Shown: positions 1-8,611, numbered from the stretch's first letter. The stretch is 64,000 nt of DNA from JAXDMK01 sp963765955 (GCA_963765955.1 CAVXYA010000002.1:310001-374000), one strand, 5' to 3'. A program made the numbers and translations. The notes: generated by a model from the letters alone, not told the origin.

Positions 1-283
1 TCGCCGCCCGGACGCCGATGGGCTTCGGCGGGGGTTTCCGCACCGGCGCATACCGCGGCGCGACCCGGCCGGCGGAGGACGTCGTCGTCGACACGAGACC
101 GGACGACGCCGGGCGCCGGGTGAGCCGCGATGCGAGGTCGCGCGCCGCCTGGGCGGCGGCGTCGTAGCCCGCCGACGCCTCCGGCCGAGCCGACTCGCGG
201 CCAGCCGGGGGACGAGGGCGGCGGGCGATGGTGGCGACCGATCCACGGCCCTCCATCGGAGGAGTCGGCCGGCGAGGCGTCAT
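1..283 (-). CDS. ftsW: Probable FtsW (SEDS lipid II polymerase), N-terminal part, runs off the window
   Basis: An open frame starts with ATG at 283, overlapping the murD stop in an ATGA arrangement, and stays open for 94 codons to the window edge. The visible residues (beginning MTPRRPTPPMEGRG) are a Pro/Arg/Ala-rich, probably disordered cytoplasmic leader; no membrane segment is reached. In actinobacterial dcw clusters the gene after murD is normally ftsW, whose product polymerises lipid II in the divisome together with FtsI. The identity therefore rests on gene order and translational coupling, not on a visible domain. Confidence 0.5.
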   Translation of the reverse strand, partial: MTPRRPTPPMEGRGSVATIARRPRPPAGRESARPEASAGYDAAAQAARDLASRLTRRPASSGLVSTTTSSAGRVAPRYAPVRKPPPKPIGVRAA

Positions 284-1659
284 GGCGAGTCCTCCATCAT
301 TGAGCGGACGGCGCGGGCGAAGTCGTCGCCCCGCTGGGAGTAGGAGTCGTACCAGTCGAAGCTGGCGCACCCTGGCGATAGGAGGACGACGTCGCCGGGC
401 ACGGCCGCGGCTGCGGCCAGGCGGACGGCCTCGTCCATGGAGGCGGCCTGGTGCACCGGCCGCACGCCGTCGAAGGCGGCGGTGACCTCGCCGGCCGCCT
501 CGCCGATGGCGATCACGGCCCGGATCGGCTCCGCGACCAGCGCCAGCACCGACAGGTCGAGTCCCTTGTTCCTGCCGCCGGCGATGAGCACCACCGACGA
601 GAACCCGGCCACCGCCGTCGCCGCGGCGTGGGGATTGGTCGCCTTGGAGTCGTCGTACCAGCGGACGCCGGCCGCCGCCGCCACCAGCTGGAGCCGGTGG
701 GGCAGGCCCTCGAAGCCCACCAGGGCCGCTCGCATGCCCTCCACCGTCGCCCCCATCAGCGATGCGGCGGCGGCCGCGGCCAGGGCGTTGGCCACGTCGT
801 GGGGCTGCGCGCGGGGCAGCTCCTCGATCCCGACCACCGGTCCCACGGGTCCCCGGAGCATCTTGCCGATCACCGACCACTCCGGCACCCGCTCCGAGCG
901 GCCGAGCCCGAAGGTCACGACCCGGCCCGGGGCGCCGGCGGCGGCGGCCATCACCACCTTGTCGTCGGCGTTGACCACGGCCACATCGTCGGGCGTCTGC
1001 CGCTCCCAGATGCGGGCCTTGGCCGCCACGTAGGACTCGACGTCGGGGTGCCAGTCGAGGTGGTCGGCGGCCAGGTTGAGCCACACCGCGACCGCCGGGC
1101 GGAAGCCGTCCACGAACTGCAGTTGGAAGGACGAGACCTCGGCGACGACCACGTCGACATCCCGGCCGACGGCGGACGACAGGGGCAGGCCGATGTTGCC
1201 GGCGGCGATGGCGGCCACGCCCGACTCCACCAGCATGCGGGCCACGAGGGTGGTCACCGTCGTCTTGCCGTTGGTGCCGGTGACGGCCACCACCGGGCGG
1301 TCGAGGTCGCGCCAGGCCAGCTCGATCTCGCCCAGCACGGGCACGTGCTGCTCGGCCGCGGCCCGGAACACGGGGTGGCGCACGGGCACGCCAGGGCTGG
1401 TGGCCACCAGGCCCGCCTCCCCCACCAGCCGGCGCAGGGCGTCCTCGTCGGGGCTCTCCACCAGCTCCACGCCCAGGGCCCGGGCCCGGTCCCGTCCCGC
1501 CGGCCCGGGGGCGTCGTCGACCGCCACGACCCGCCACCCGTGGGCGAGGAGGTGGGCGGCGACGGCCTCGCCGCTGCGACCGATCCCGATGACGAGGGCC
1601 AGCCCGGTCCCTGTCAGGTCGGTCGTGGGCGTCCCGCCGGTGCCGGCGATGGTCGTCAC
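280..1659 (-). CDS. murD: UDP-N-acetylmuramoylalanine--D-glutamate ligase MurD
   Basis: Cytoplasmic Mur ligase that adds D-glutamate to UDP-MurNAc-L-Ala in peptidoglycan precursor synthesis. The protein has an N-terminal Rossmann-like domain (VIGIGRSGEA), the central ATP-binding loop VAVTGTNGKTT near residue 127, the Mur ligase segment NLAADHLDWH, and the C-terminal domain with YDDSKATNPHA and GGRNKGLDLS typical of MurD. I chose the GTG at 1659, which overlaps the mraY stop as GTGA; an in-frame start at 1683 would lie inside mraY. The gene is followed by ftsW with an ATGA overlap, so the cluster is probably one transcript. About 459 residues, normal for the family. Confidence 0.93.
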   Translation of the reverse strand: MTTIAGTGGTPTTDLTGTGLALVIGIGRSGEAVAAHLLAHGWRVVAVDDAPGPAGRDRARALGVELVESPDEDALRRLVGEAGLVATSPGVPVRHPVFRAAAEQHVPVLGEIELAWRDLDRPVVAVTGTNGKTTVTTLVARMLVESGVAAIAAGNIGLPLSSAVGRDVDVVVAEVSSFQLQFVDGFRPAVAVWLNLAADHLDWHPDVESYVAAKARIWERQTPDDVAVVNADDKVVMAAAAGAPGRVVTFGLGRSERVPEWSVIGKMLRGPVGPVVGIEELPRAQPHDVANALAAAAAASLMGATVEGMRAALVGFEGLPHRLQLVAAAAGVRWYDDSKATNPHAAATAVAGFSSVVLIAGGRNKGLDLSVLALVAEPIRAVIAIGEAAGEVTAAFDGVRPVHQAASMDEAVRLAAAAAVPGDVVLLSPGCASFDWYDSYSQRGDDFARAVRSMMEDSP

Positions 1660-2702
1660 CCGCCGGTGCCCATCAGGCGGCATACCCCGGCCGAGAGGAA
1701 GTTGGCGTAGAACAGGCCGACGGCCAGGGCGGTGAGCAGCGACGCCAGGATCCAGAAGCGCACGATCACGGTGGTTTCAGGCCAGCCGATGAGCTCGAAG
1801 TGGTGGTGGATGGGAGCCATCCGGAACACCCGGACGTGCCACAGCCGGAAGCCGACGACCTGCACCACCACCGACATGGTGATCATCACGAACAGTCCGC
1901 CCACCACCGGCAGCAGCAGGTGGGTGTTGGTGGTGAGGGCGAGGGCACCCAGGCCGGCGCCGATGCCCAGGGACCCGGTGTCGCCCATGAAGATCTTGGC
2001 CGGGGCCGCGTTCCACCACAGGAAGCCGGCACACGCCCCGGTGACGGCGGCGGCGATGATCGACAGGTCGAGGGCGGGGCCGAGGAAGTAGCAGGACTCG
2101 TGGCGAAACTGCCAGAAGGCGATGAAGACGAAGGCGGAGTAGGCGTACATGGCCGAACCGGCAGCCAGGCCGTCGAGGCCGTCGGCCAGGTTCACCGCGT
2201 TGGCCGCCGCCATCAGCACCAGGACCGCCCACACCAGGTAGATCGGGTCGCTCAGGTCGATGCCGACGTTACGGGCGAACGACAGGTTGGTGCGGACCTT
2301 GGCCTTGTAGACGGCCAGCACGGCGAAGGTGAGGAAGACGAGAAGCAGCCCGAGCGTCTTGGCCAGCTTGTTCAGGCCCAGGCTCCGCTGGCGGGAGATC
2401 TTGATCCAGTCGTCGATCAGCCCCACCAGGCCGGCGCCGAGCATGACCATGAGGACGAGGAAGCCGGCGGCGGTGAACACCGCGCCCGTGCGGACGTGGG
2501 CGGCCAGGTAGCCGACCACCACCGCGGCCAGGATGGCCAGTCCGCCCATGGTGGGTGTGCCGGCCTTGGTCAGGTGTCCCTGCGGGCCATCCTCCCGGAT
2601 CTGCTGGCCGATCCCCCGGATCTGGAGGGAGCGGATGAGGATCGGCGTGCCCAGGATCGCGGTGAGGAGGGCCACGCTGCCGGCGATGAGGAGGGCGACC
2701 AT
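1656..2702 (-). CDS. mraY: Phospho-N-acetylmuramoyl-pentapeptide transferase MraY
   Basis: Integral membrane enzyme that transfers phospho-MurNAc-pentapeptide to undecaprenyl phosphate, making lipid I. The 348-residue protein shows about ten hydrophobic segments, the conserved NAVNLADGLDGLAAG loop, the magnesium-binding FMGDTGSLGIG motif and the histidine loop APIHHHFELIGWPE, all diagnostic of MraY rather than of WecA-type relatives. It starts at ATG 2702, directly after the murE stop, and its stop overlaps the murD start. Length and motif order are normal. Confidence 0.95.
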   Translation of the reverse strand: MVALLIAGSVALLTAILGTPILIRSLQIRGIGQQIREDGPQGHLTKAGTPTMGGLAILAAVVVGYLAAHVRTGAVFTAAGFLVLMVMLGAGLVGLIDDWIKISRQRSLGLNKLAKTLGLLLVFLTFAVLAVYKAKVRTNLSFARNVGIDLSDPIYLVWAVLVLMAAANAVNLADGLDGLAAGSAMYAYSAFVFIAFWQFRHESCYFLGPALDLSIIAAAVTGACAGFLWWNAAPAKIFMGDTGSLGIGAGLGALALTTNTHLLLPVVGGLFVMITMSVVVQVVGFRLWHVRVFRMAPIHHHFELIGWPETTVIVRFWILASLLTALAVGLFYANFLSAGVCRLMGTGG

Positions 2703-4157
2703 CTAGCGGTGGGCCCCGGCCCCGCCGGCTGCCGCCAACCGGTAGAGCTCCTCGGCGGCGACGACCCGGTCGTCGAACGGGACGACCCGGTCGCCGGTGA
2801 CCTGGGTGGTCTCGTGGCCCTTGCCGGCCAGCACGACCACGTCCCCCGGGCCGGCGTTGGACAGGGCGAGGGCGATGGCCGACCGCCGGTCGGGCTCGAC
2901 CACGAACGTCCCGGACGCACCGTCCGGGACCCCGGACAGCACCGCGGCGGCGATCGCCGCCGGGTCCTCGGACCGGGAGTTGTCGGATGTGAGGACGGCC
3001 AGGTCGGCCAGGTGCGAGGCGATAGCACCCATGAGCGGGCGCTTGGCGTGGTCACGGTCCCCCCCGCACCCGAACACGACCACCACCCGGCCCGAGCCCG
3101 ATGTCATCTCTCGCGCCGCCTGCAGGCAGGCCTCCAGCCCGGCCGGGGTGTGGGCGTAGTCGACCAGCACCTGGAAGGGTTGTCCCCGGTCGATCGCCTC
3201 CAGCCGGCCGGGCACCGCCCCCGCCGACGACAGGCCGTCCGCCACCGCCGCCGCCGGCACGTCGAGCTCGCGGGCGGCGGCCGCCGCGGCGAGGGCGTTG
3301 GCCACGTTGAAGGTGCCGCCCGGACGCAGCCACACCGGGTGCCCCTCCCACCGGAAGCGGGCCCCGGCGGGGCCCAGCTCCAGCCCGTGGGCGTCGGCCA
3401 ACGAGAAGGTGCGGGTGGGCAGGCGGGCGGCGGCCAGCAGGCGGCGGCCCCACGGGTCGTCGGCATTCACCACCGCCACTCCGGTCCGCTCGGGCGAGAA
3501 GAGCCCGGCCTTGGCCGCGAAGTAGTCGTCCATCCCGCCGTGGAAGTCGAGGTGCTCGGGGCTCAGGTTGGTGAACACCGCCACCGAGAACCAGGTGGCG
3601 TCGACCCGGTGCAGGGCCAGGGCGTGCGACGACACCTCCAGGGCGACGACCGCCGCCCCCCGGTCGGCCGCCCCCGCCAACGCCGCCTGGAGCTCGGTGG
3701 CCTCCGGTGTCGTGCGGGGCCCGGAGAGGGTGCCGATGACCTCGGCCGCCCGGCCGTCGGCCTCGAGGAGGGCCTTGAGCAGGTGGGTGGTGGTGGTCTT
3801 GCCGTTGGTGCCGGTGACCCCCACCACCGCCAACCGCCGTGAAGGGTGGCCGTGGAGGGCGGCCGCGGCCCGGGCCATGGCCGCCCGCCCGTCGGCCACC
3901 ACCACCTGGGGGACGACGCGGCCGAGGTCCGCCGCCTCCAGGGGCCGCTCGCACAGCAGGGCGACCGCCCCGGCCGCCACCGCAGCCGGCGCGAAGCGAT
4001 GGCCGTCGGTGGTCCGGCCCGGGATGCAGCAGAAGAGGGATCCGGGGACGACGGTCTGCGAGGTGGCGGTGATGGCGACGACGTCGGTGCCCGCCGGATC
4101 CGGGTCGCCCCGGAGTTGCAACACCTCCACGTCGCCCAGAAGCTGATCGAGTCGCAA
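2703..4157 (-). CDS. murE: UDP-MurNAc-tripeptide synthetase MurE, probably meso-DAP-adding
   Basis: Mur ligase that adds the third amino acid to UDP-MurNAc-L-Ala-D-Glu. Visible are the UDP-binding N-terminal domain, the ATP loop GVTGTNGKTTTTHLLK, NLSPEHLDFH, and the C-terminal signature VLTSDNSRSEDP. The last corresponds to the DNPR motif of diaminopimelate-adding enzymes; here Pro is replaced by Ser but the substrate-contacting Asn and Arg remain, so meso-DAP is the likely substrate. The start chosen is TTG at 4157 (MRLDQLLGDVEV), eight bases after the ftsI stop; no ATG or GTG suits. The frame is open far upstream inside ftsI, but that is a GC-rich shadow. About 484 residues. Confidence 0.92.
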   Translation of the reverse strand: MRLDQLLGDVEVLQLRGDPDPAGTDVVAITATSQTVVPGSLFCCIPGRTTDGHRFAPAAVAAGAVALLCERPLEAADLGRVVPQVVVADGRAAMARAAAALHGHPSRRLAVVGVTGTNGKTTTTHLLKALLEADGRAAEVIGTLSGPRTTPEATELQAALAGAADRGAAVVALEVSSHALALHRVDATWFSVAVFTNLSPEHLDFHGGMDDYFAAKAGLFSPERTGVAVVNADDPWGRRLLAAARLPTRTFSLADAHGLELGPAGARFRWEGHPVWLRPGGTFNVANALAAAAAARELDVPAAAVADGLSSAGAVPGRLEAIDRGQPFQVLVDYAHTPAGLEACLQAAREMTSGSGRVVVVFGCGGDRDHAKRPLMGAIASHLADLAVLTSDNSRSEDPAAIAAAVLSGVPDGASGTFVVEPDRRSAIALALSNAGPGDVVVLAGKGHETTQVTGDRVVPFDDRVVAAEELYRLAAAGGAGAHR

Positions 4158-4165
4158 CGTGAAAA

Positions 4166-5971
4166 TCAGGCTCTCGTGGGCGAAGGCCCGAGCGTACCGG
4201 CCGCCGGTGCCCGCCCCGGCACACCCAATCCCGGACGTTGGCCCGGCACTCCCGCAGCCAGGTCGCGGTCGGACGACGACGAGAGGGGGGCGTCGCCGGT
4301 CGGCTGGGGCGGGATGTCGAACAGCCGGGTGCCGGCCACCGCCAGCCGGGAGAAGGCGGGCGCCGAGACCAGCCCGCCGTAGATGGGCGTGGGCTCGTCG
4401 AGGACGACGATGGCCGACAGGCGGGGAGCGGAGGCGGGCACGAACCCGGCGAAGCTGGCCACGTAGGCCCCGTCCTTGTAGCCGAGGGCGTCGTCCTTGG
4501 GCTTGCGGGCGGTGCCCGTCTTGCCCGCCACCGTGTAGTTGGGGATGGCGGCGGCGGTACCGGTGCCCTCGGCCACCGCTCCCACCAGCATCTTGGTCAC
4601 CGCCGCCGCCGTCTCCTCCGACACCACCCGGTGGCCCTTCTCGACGTCGGGCTGGCGCAGCTTCCCGGATGCGTCCTGCACCCCCCGCACCAGGCGGGGC
4701 TCCACGTAGGTACCCCCGTTGGCGATGGTGTTGTAGGCGCCCAGCATCTGGAGCGCGGTCACCGCCACCCCTTGGCCGATGGGGACGGTGGCGATCGACG
4801 TGCCCGACCATTCGTCGGGCTCGGGCAGGATGCCGGCCGACTCCCCCGGGAAGTCGAGCGCGGTCTGCTCGACCAGGCCGAACCGGTCCAGGTAGTCGCT
4901 CATGCGCTCCTGGCCCAGCCGCTGGCCGATCATGATCGTGCCCACGTTGGAGGAATGGGTCATGATCTCGTCCACCGACCAGTAGGCCGGCTCGTGCTCC
5001 TCGTCGTCCTTGAACACGACGTCGGCCACCTGGTAGTGGTCGGGCACGCTCAGGCGGGTGCCGCCCTCCACCAGCCCCTCCTCCACCGCCCCGGCGATGG
5101 TGACCACCTTGTTCACCGAGCCCGGCTCGTAGACCCTGGTCACCGCCATGTTGTCGAAGCTGGGCGTCGGCGGGGCCCCGTCCTTGCCGGCGTCGAGGTT
5201 GGCCAGGGCCAGGATCTCGCCCGTACGGGGGTCCATGACGATGGCGATGCCGCCCTTGGCGTGGGAGGAGACGATCTGCTCGCCCAGCACCCGCTCCGTC
5301 TCGTACTGCATCACCTGGTCGATGGTGAGCATGAGGTTGTGGCCCCGCCGGGGCGGCTCCAGCTGGCGGGTGCCGCCGGCGATGTCGTTGCCACCGACGT
5401 CCTTCTCCACCAGCAGCTCGCCCGGCTCGCCGGTGAGCTCCTCGTCGTACTGGAGCTCGAGGCCGGACAGGCCGACGTCGTCGGCGCCCACCTCGCCCAG
5501 GACGGGGGCGGCCAGCGTCCCCGACGGCTGCAGACGGGCGGGCTCGTCGACGAGGAACACCCCTTTCAGGCCGAGGGTATCGACGGCGGCGGCCACCTCG
5601 TCCTCGACCGTTCGGGACAGGTAGACGAACTCGGTGTCGGCGTCGAGGCTGGCGTGCAACTCGTCCTCGTCGAGCTGGAGGATGGGGGCCAGGGCGAGGG
5701 CCGCGGCCCGCGGGTCGTCCACCATCGAGGGGTCGGCCCACACCGTCTTGCGGCGGAGGGAGATGGCCAGCTCGGCCCCGTTGCGGTCGAGGATCGAACC
5801 CCGATCGGCGGGCAGCACCCTCGACTCGAGGCGCTGCGACTCACCGAAGACGGCGTAGCGCTCGGCGGAGACACCCTGGACGTCGGCCAGCCGCCACACC
5901 AACCCGGCGAAGGCGACAGCCATGGCCGCAAGGAGCGCCACCAAGCGGCGGCGCGGGACGGAGACGTTCAC
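4166..5971 (-). CDS. ftsI: Division transpeptidase FtsI / class B penicillin-binding protein
   Basis: Septal D,D-transpeptidase that cross-links peptidoglycan made by FtsW. The N-terminus (VNVSVPRRRLVALLAAMAV) is a short basic tail and one membrane anchor. Then come the pedestal with DRNGAELAIS and the transpeptidase domain with the active-site SxxK as EPGSVNKVVT, the SxN motif in THSSNVGTIM and the KTG motif in VAGKTGTARK. GTG 5971 is taken as start, 14 bases after the ftsL stop; longer in-frame extensions are proline-rich shadow of ftsL. About 601 residues. The C-terminus past the domain is Pro/Gly-rich. Confidence 0.93.
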   Translation of the reverse strand: MNVSVPRRRLVALLAAMAVAFAGLVWRLADVQGVSAERYAVFGESQRLESRVLPADRGSILDRNGAELAISLRRKTVWADPSMVDDPRAAALALAPILQLDEDELHASLDADTEFVYLSRTVEDEVAAAVDTLGLKGVFLVDEPARLQPSGTLAAPVLGEVGADDVGLSGLELQYDEELTGEPGELLVEKDVGGNDIAGGTRQLEPPRRGHNLMLTIDQVMQYETERVLGEQIVSSHAKGGIAIVMDPRTGEILALANLDAGKDGAPPTPSFDNMAVTRVYEPGSVNKVVTIAGAVEEGLVEGGTRLSVPDHYQVADVVFKDDEEHEPAYWSVDEIMTHSSNVGTIMIGQRLGQERMSDYLDRFGLVEQTALDFPGESAGILPEPDEWSGTSIATVPIGQGVAVTALQMLGAYNTIANGGTYVEPRLVRGVQDASGKLRQPDVEKGHRVVSEETAAAVTKMLVGAVAEGTGTAAAIPNYTVAGKTGTARKPKDDALGYKDGAYVASFAGFVPASAPRLSAIVVLDEPTPIYGGLVSAPAFSRLAVAGTRLFDIPPQPTGDAPLSSSSDRDLAAGVPGQRPGLGVPGRAPAAGTLGPSPTRA

Positions 5972-5985
5972 CTTCGGTGCGGCCG

Positions 5986-7055
5986 CTAGCCGGCCGGCGA
6001 TACTGGCGGGGACTGGGCTGGCGGGGACTGGGCAGGCGGGGACTGGGCTGGCGGGGACTGGGCTGGCGGGGACTGGGCAGGCGGGGATTGGGCTGGCGGG
6101 GACTGGGCTGGCGGGGATTGGGCGAGCGGTGGGAGGTAGACGACCACGGCCGGGGGGACCATCCCCAGGCGGGCCTGGGCCTCGGCCACGATGCGGGCCG
6201 GCGATTCCAGGCGGGCGACGTCGAGCCGCAGGCGCTGGTTCTCGGCCTGGGCGGCTGTCACCTGGGCCTCGAGCCCGTCGACCGGGGCCTGGCCCTGAGC
6301 GAGCAGCACCCGCACGCCCACGATGGCGAACAACCCGGCGCACGCCAGCCCGGCGAGGGCACCGGCGACCAGCCGCCGCCGCCGGCGAGCGCGGGCCTCG
6401 GGGTCGGGCGGAGCGACGATTCGCAGCGGCGTCCGGCGGGCGGGCTGGGGGCGGGGTTGGGGATCGGGCTGGGGCCGGGGCTGGACCGCGGCCTGGGCGG
6501 TGGCGACGGCCGCGGTCGCGGTGCCGCCTCGGACTGAAGCGGCGCCGGCCGTGGTGGCCGAGGACGCATTCCTCGTTCGGGTCGCGGGCGGGCGGGTGAA
6601 CGGCCGCGGGCCGGCTGCCTGCCGGGAGGGTGCCGCGGCCGGAGCCGGCCTGGACGGTGTCGCTCGGGCCGCCGGCGTGGCAACTGCCGCCCCAGTCCGG
6701 GTCTGGGCCGGCCGGGACTGGGCCGGCCGGTCGGGCCGGCCGAGCTGGGCCGGCCGGGTCTGGGCGGCCGGGCCGAGCGCCGGGTCTGGGCCGGCCGGGT
6801 CTGGGCCGGCCGGGTCTGGGCGGCCGGGTCTGGGCGGCGGCGCGGGTCCGGGCGAGCGGCCGGCCGGGTCTGGGAACCCATGGCCGCCGTCCCGGGCGCG
6901 CGGCCGGCGGCACTGGCGGTGGCGCGGGCCCGGGGCGGATCGGCCAGGGGGTCTCGGGCGTTCGACGGCAGGCGTCCGGGGGGGACGCGGGTCGGCGGCA
7001 GGGGGCGGGGCGGGACGCGGCCCGGGGGGAGGCGGCGGGCTCGGGTGGCGGTCAC
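5986..7055 (-). CDS. ftsL: FtsL-like septum protein with long Pro-rich N-terminal extension; apparent frameshift near 6780
   Basis: Position between rsmH and ftsI, one membrane segment (LVAGALAGLACAGLFAIVGVRVLLA), a following coiled coil (VDGLEAQVTAAQAENQRLRL) and the short motif ARLGMVPP identify an FtsL-type bitopic division protein that would scaffold FtsI/FtsW. The frame carrying these features has no ATG, GTG or TTG between its transmembrane segment and rsmH. A GTG at 7055, overlapping the rsmH stop as GTGA, opens a different frame (VTATRARRLPPG) whose QTRPAQ repeats continue in the FtsL frame after about 6780. One missing base there would join the two parts. The product would have about 280 disordered residues before the membrane and a C-terminal run of QSPPA repeats. 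Confidence 0.75.
5998..6128. repeat. 15-bp tandem repeat encoding QSPPA units at the FtsL C-terminus
   Basis: On the plus strand the unit GGCGGGGACTGGGCT recurs every 15 bases about eight times with rare single-base changes (CT/CA, ACT/ATT). On the minus strand it encodes a run of Ala-Gln-Ser-Pro-Pro. The period keeps the reading frame. It lies at the very end of ftsL, just upstream of ftsI, where copy number could vary by slippage without breaking the frame. Confidence 0.85.
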
Positions 7056-8005
7056 GCCGTCCGGCCCAGCTTCTCGGCCGCGCGCAGCCGGGCGCTCTCC
7101 GCTCGACGGTTGCGGGCCACCTCGGCCGGGCTCGGCTTGTGGGCCCCCCGCCACAGCAGGCGCACGTCGGGCACCGCCCCACACCCGCAGGGCAGGCCCG
7201 GGGGGCAGACGCACCCTCCCGTCTCGGCGAACACCAGCTTCTCCTTCACCAGGCGGTCCTCGCCCGAGTGGTAGGCCAGAACCGCCAGCCGTCCGCCGGG
7301 AACGAGCAGGTCGAGGGCCTGATCGAGGGCACGCGGAATGACCGCCAGCTCGTCGTTGACCTCCATGCGGATGGCCTGGAACGTCCGCCGGGCGGGGTCG
7401 CCGCCCCGACGGCGGGCGGGCGCGGGGATGGCGTTGCGGATCACGCCGGCCAGCTCGGTCGTCGTGGACAATGGCCGGGCCTCGATGAGGGCCCGGGCGA
7501 TGCGGGACGCGAACCGCTCCCCGCCCAGGCGGGCGATGAGCTCAGCCAGAGGCTCGAACTCGTACCCGTTGACGACGTCGGCCGCGGAGAAGGGTTGGGT
7601 GCGGTCCATCCGCATGTCGATGGGACCCTCGCCCCGGTAGCTGAACCCACGGTCGGCCCGGTCGAGCTGCATGGAGCTGACGCCCAAGTCGAACAGGACG
7701 CCCGAGACCCGCTCATGGCCGAGGCCCCGGACGGCGTCCGCCAGGGTGTCGAACCGTGCGTGGACCAAGGTAACGCGGCCCCCGAACCGGGCGGTGGCGA
7801 CGCTCGCCTCCCGCAGGGCGTCCTCGTCCCGGTCCAGTCCGATCACGGAGAGGTCGGGTCGAGCAGCGAGGATCGCCGCCGAGTGCCCCCCCGCCCCCAC
7901 CGTGGCGTCGACGATCACGCCCTCCGGCACGGGCCGGAAGACGTCGACCACCTCCCCGACCATCACCGGGAGGTGGGGTTCTGATTTCCCATCGGCTGCG
8001 TTCAT
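7052..8005 (-). CDS. rsmH: 16S rRNA (cytosine-1402-N4)-methyltransferase RsmH
   Basis: SAM-dependent enzyme that N4-methylates C1402 in the decoding centre of 16S rRNA. The start MNAADGKSEPHLPVMVGEVV gives the typical N-terminus HLPVMVGEV; then follow the SAM site VDATVGAGGHSAAIL, VLFDLGVSSMQLD, the segment GFSYRGEGPIDMRMD and the C-terminal AVLAYHSGEDRLVK. ATG 8005 is preceded eight bases upstream by GGAGGG. That ribosome site lies inside the right arm of a perfect inverted repeat, described separately. About 317 residues, normal. The stop overlaps the likely ftsL start. Confidence 0.95.
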   Translation of the reverse strand: MNAADGKSEPHLPVMVGEVVDVFRPVPEGVIVDATVGAGGHSAAILAARPDLSVIGLDRDEDALREASVATARFGGRVTLVHARFDTLADAVRGLGHERVSGVLFDLGVSSMQLDRADRGFSYRGEGPIDMRMDRTQPFSAADVVNGYEFEPLAELIARLGGERFASRIARALIEARPLSTTTELAGVIRNAIPAPARRRGGDPARRTFQAIRMEVNDELAVIPRALDQALDLLVPGGRLAVLAYHSGEDRLVKEKLVFAETGGCVCPPGLPCGCGAVPDVRLLWRGAHKPSPAEVARNRRAESARLRAAEKLGRTA

Positions 8006-8103
8006 CCGCAACCCTCCGACCGGGGCTGCGCCGAGATCCGTTCCCGGCTGTGGAAGGGGCGAAGAGGGGGGTCTTCCCGCTTTCCGGTCGGAGGGTTGCG
8101 CAT
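8002..8103 (-). CDS. Possible 33-codon leader ORF upstream of rsmH
   Basis: ATG at 8103 opens a 33-codon frame (MRNPPTGKREDPP...SEGCG) that spans both arms of the inverted repeat and ends at a TGA overlapping the rsmH ATG as ATGA. Ribosomes translating it would open the hairpin and terminate on the rsmH start, a layout seen in translational coupling. No clear ribosome-binding site precedes the ATG and the peptide resembles nothing I recognise, so its translation is conjecture; the overlap could be chance in GC-rich DNA. Confidence 0.3.
   Translation of the reverse strand: MRNPPTGKREDPPLRPFHSRERISAQPRSEGCG
8007..8100 (-). promoter_or_regulatory. Perfect 17-bp inverted repeat sequestering the rsmH ribosome-binding site
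   Basis: CGCAACCCTCCGACCGG at 8007-8023 is repeated exactly as its reverse complement at 8084-8100, with 60 bases between. In the mraZ-rsmH mRNA the arm next to rsmH holds the GGAGGG ribosome-binding site and ends one base before the ATG. Pairing of the two arms would hide it. The repeat is seen directly; a role in translational control is inferred. Confidence 0.7.
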
Positions 8104-8120
8104 GGCCGCAACCGGTGCGT

Positions 8121-8540
8121 TCACGATGCTGACCTGCTTCCGTGCAGGGCGGACTCCCCCGCACCCTTGGCCCGCTCCCAGGCGGCGACGTCCCAGAGCT
8201 CGACGTGGTCCCACGCACCGGTGACGACGACCTGGCTCTCCAGCTCGAGGCCGGCGTAGTGGCGCAGGTTGGCGGGGATGGCGATCCGCCCCTGACGGTC
8301 GGGGCTGGCTTCCTGGGCCCCGGCGAAGAAGACTCGGGACATGGCCCGCTCCACGTCCGAGCCCTTGGCCCGCTCCTTCATCTCCTCGGCCCGGGCCTGG
8401 AACTCGGCCGGCGTCCACAGGGCCAGGCACCCGTCCATCTGGCTGGTGACGTACGCCTGCGACAGCAGGTCCCGGAAGCGCGCCGGAAGGATCAGCCTTC
8501 CTTTGGGATCGAGGGAGTGCAGGAACTCCCCTAGGAACAT
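8121..8540 (-). CDS. mraZ: Transcriptional regulator MraZ
   Basis: AbrB-like DNA-binding protein at the head of the dcw cluster, which it typically represses. The start MFLGEFLHSLDPKGRLILPARFRD is the canonical MraZ N-terminus. The second swapped-hairpin repeat appears as ASPDRQGRIAIPANLRHYAGL, giving the usual two SpoVT/AbrB-like domains, followed by VVVTGAWDHVELWDVAAWE. ATG 8540 gives about 139 residues, as expected; longer in-frame starts would extend into the operator. The three GTGG repeats upstream support autoregulation. Confidence 0.95.
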   Translation of the reverse strand: MFLGEFLHSLDPKGRLILPARFRDLLSQAYVTSQMDGCLALWTPAEFQARAEEMKERAKGSDVERAMSRVFFAGAQEASPDRQGRIAIPANLRHYAGLELESQVVVTGAWDHVELWDVAAWERAKGAGESALHGSRSAS

Positions 8541-8611
8541 GTGCCACCCACTCGCCCTCTTGTCACCCGTTCGGTTGATGGTCGACTGACGACAATCGGG
8601 GGGAGCCCTCC

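Noticed and set aside
2703..5741. A continuous 1012-codon frame covering murE and much of ftsI
   Set aside because: The part beyond murE is Arg/Gly/Pro shadow of ftsI, which has all transpeptidase motifs in its own frame.
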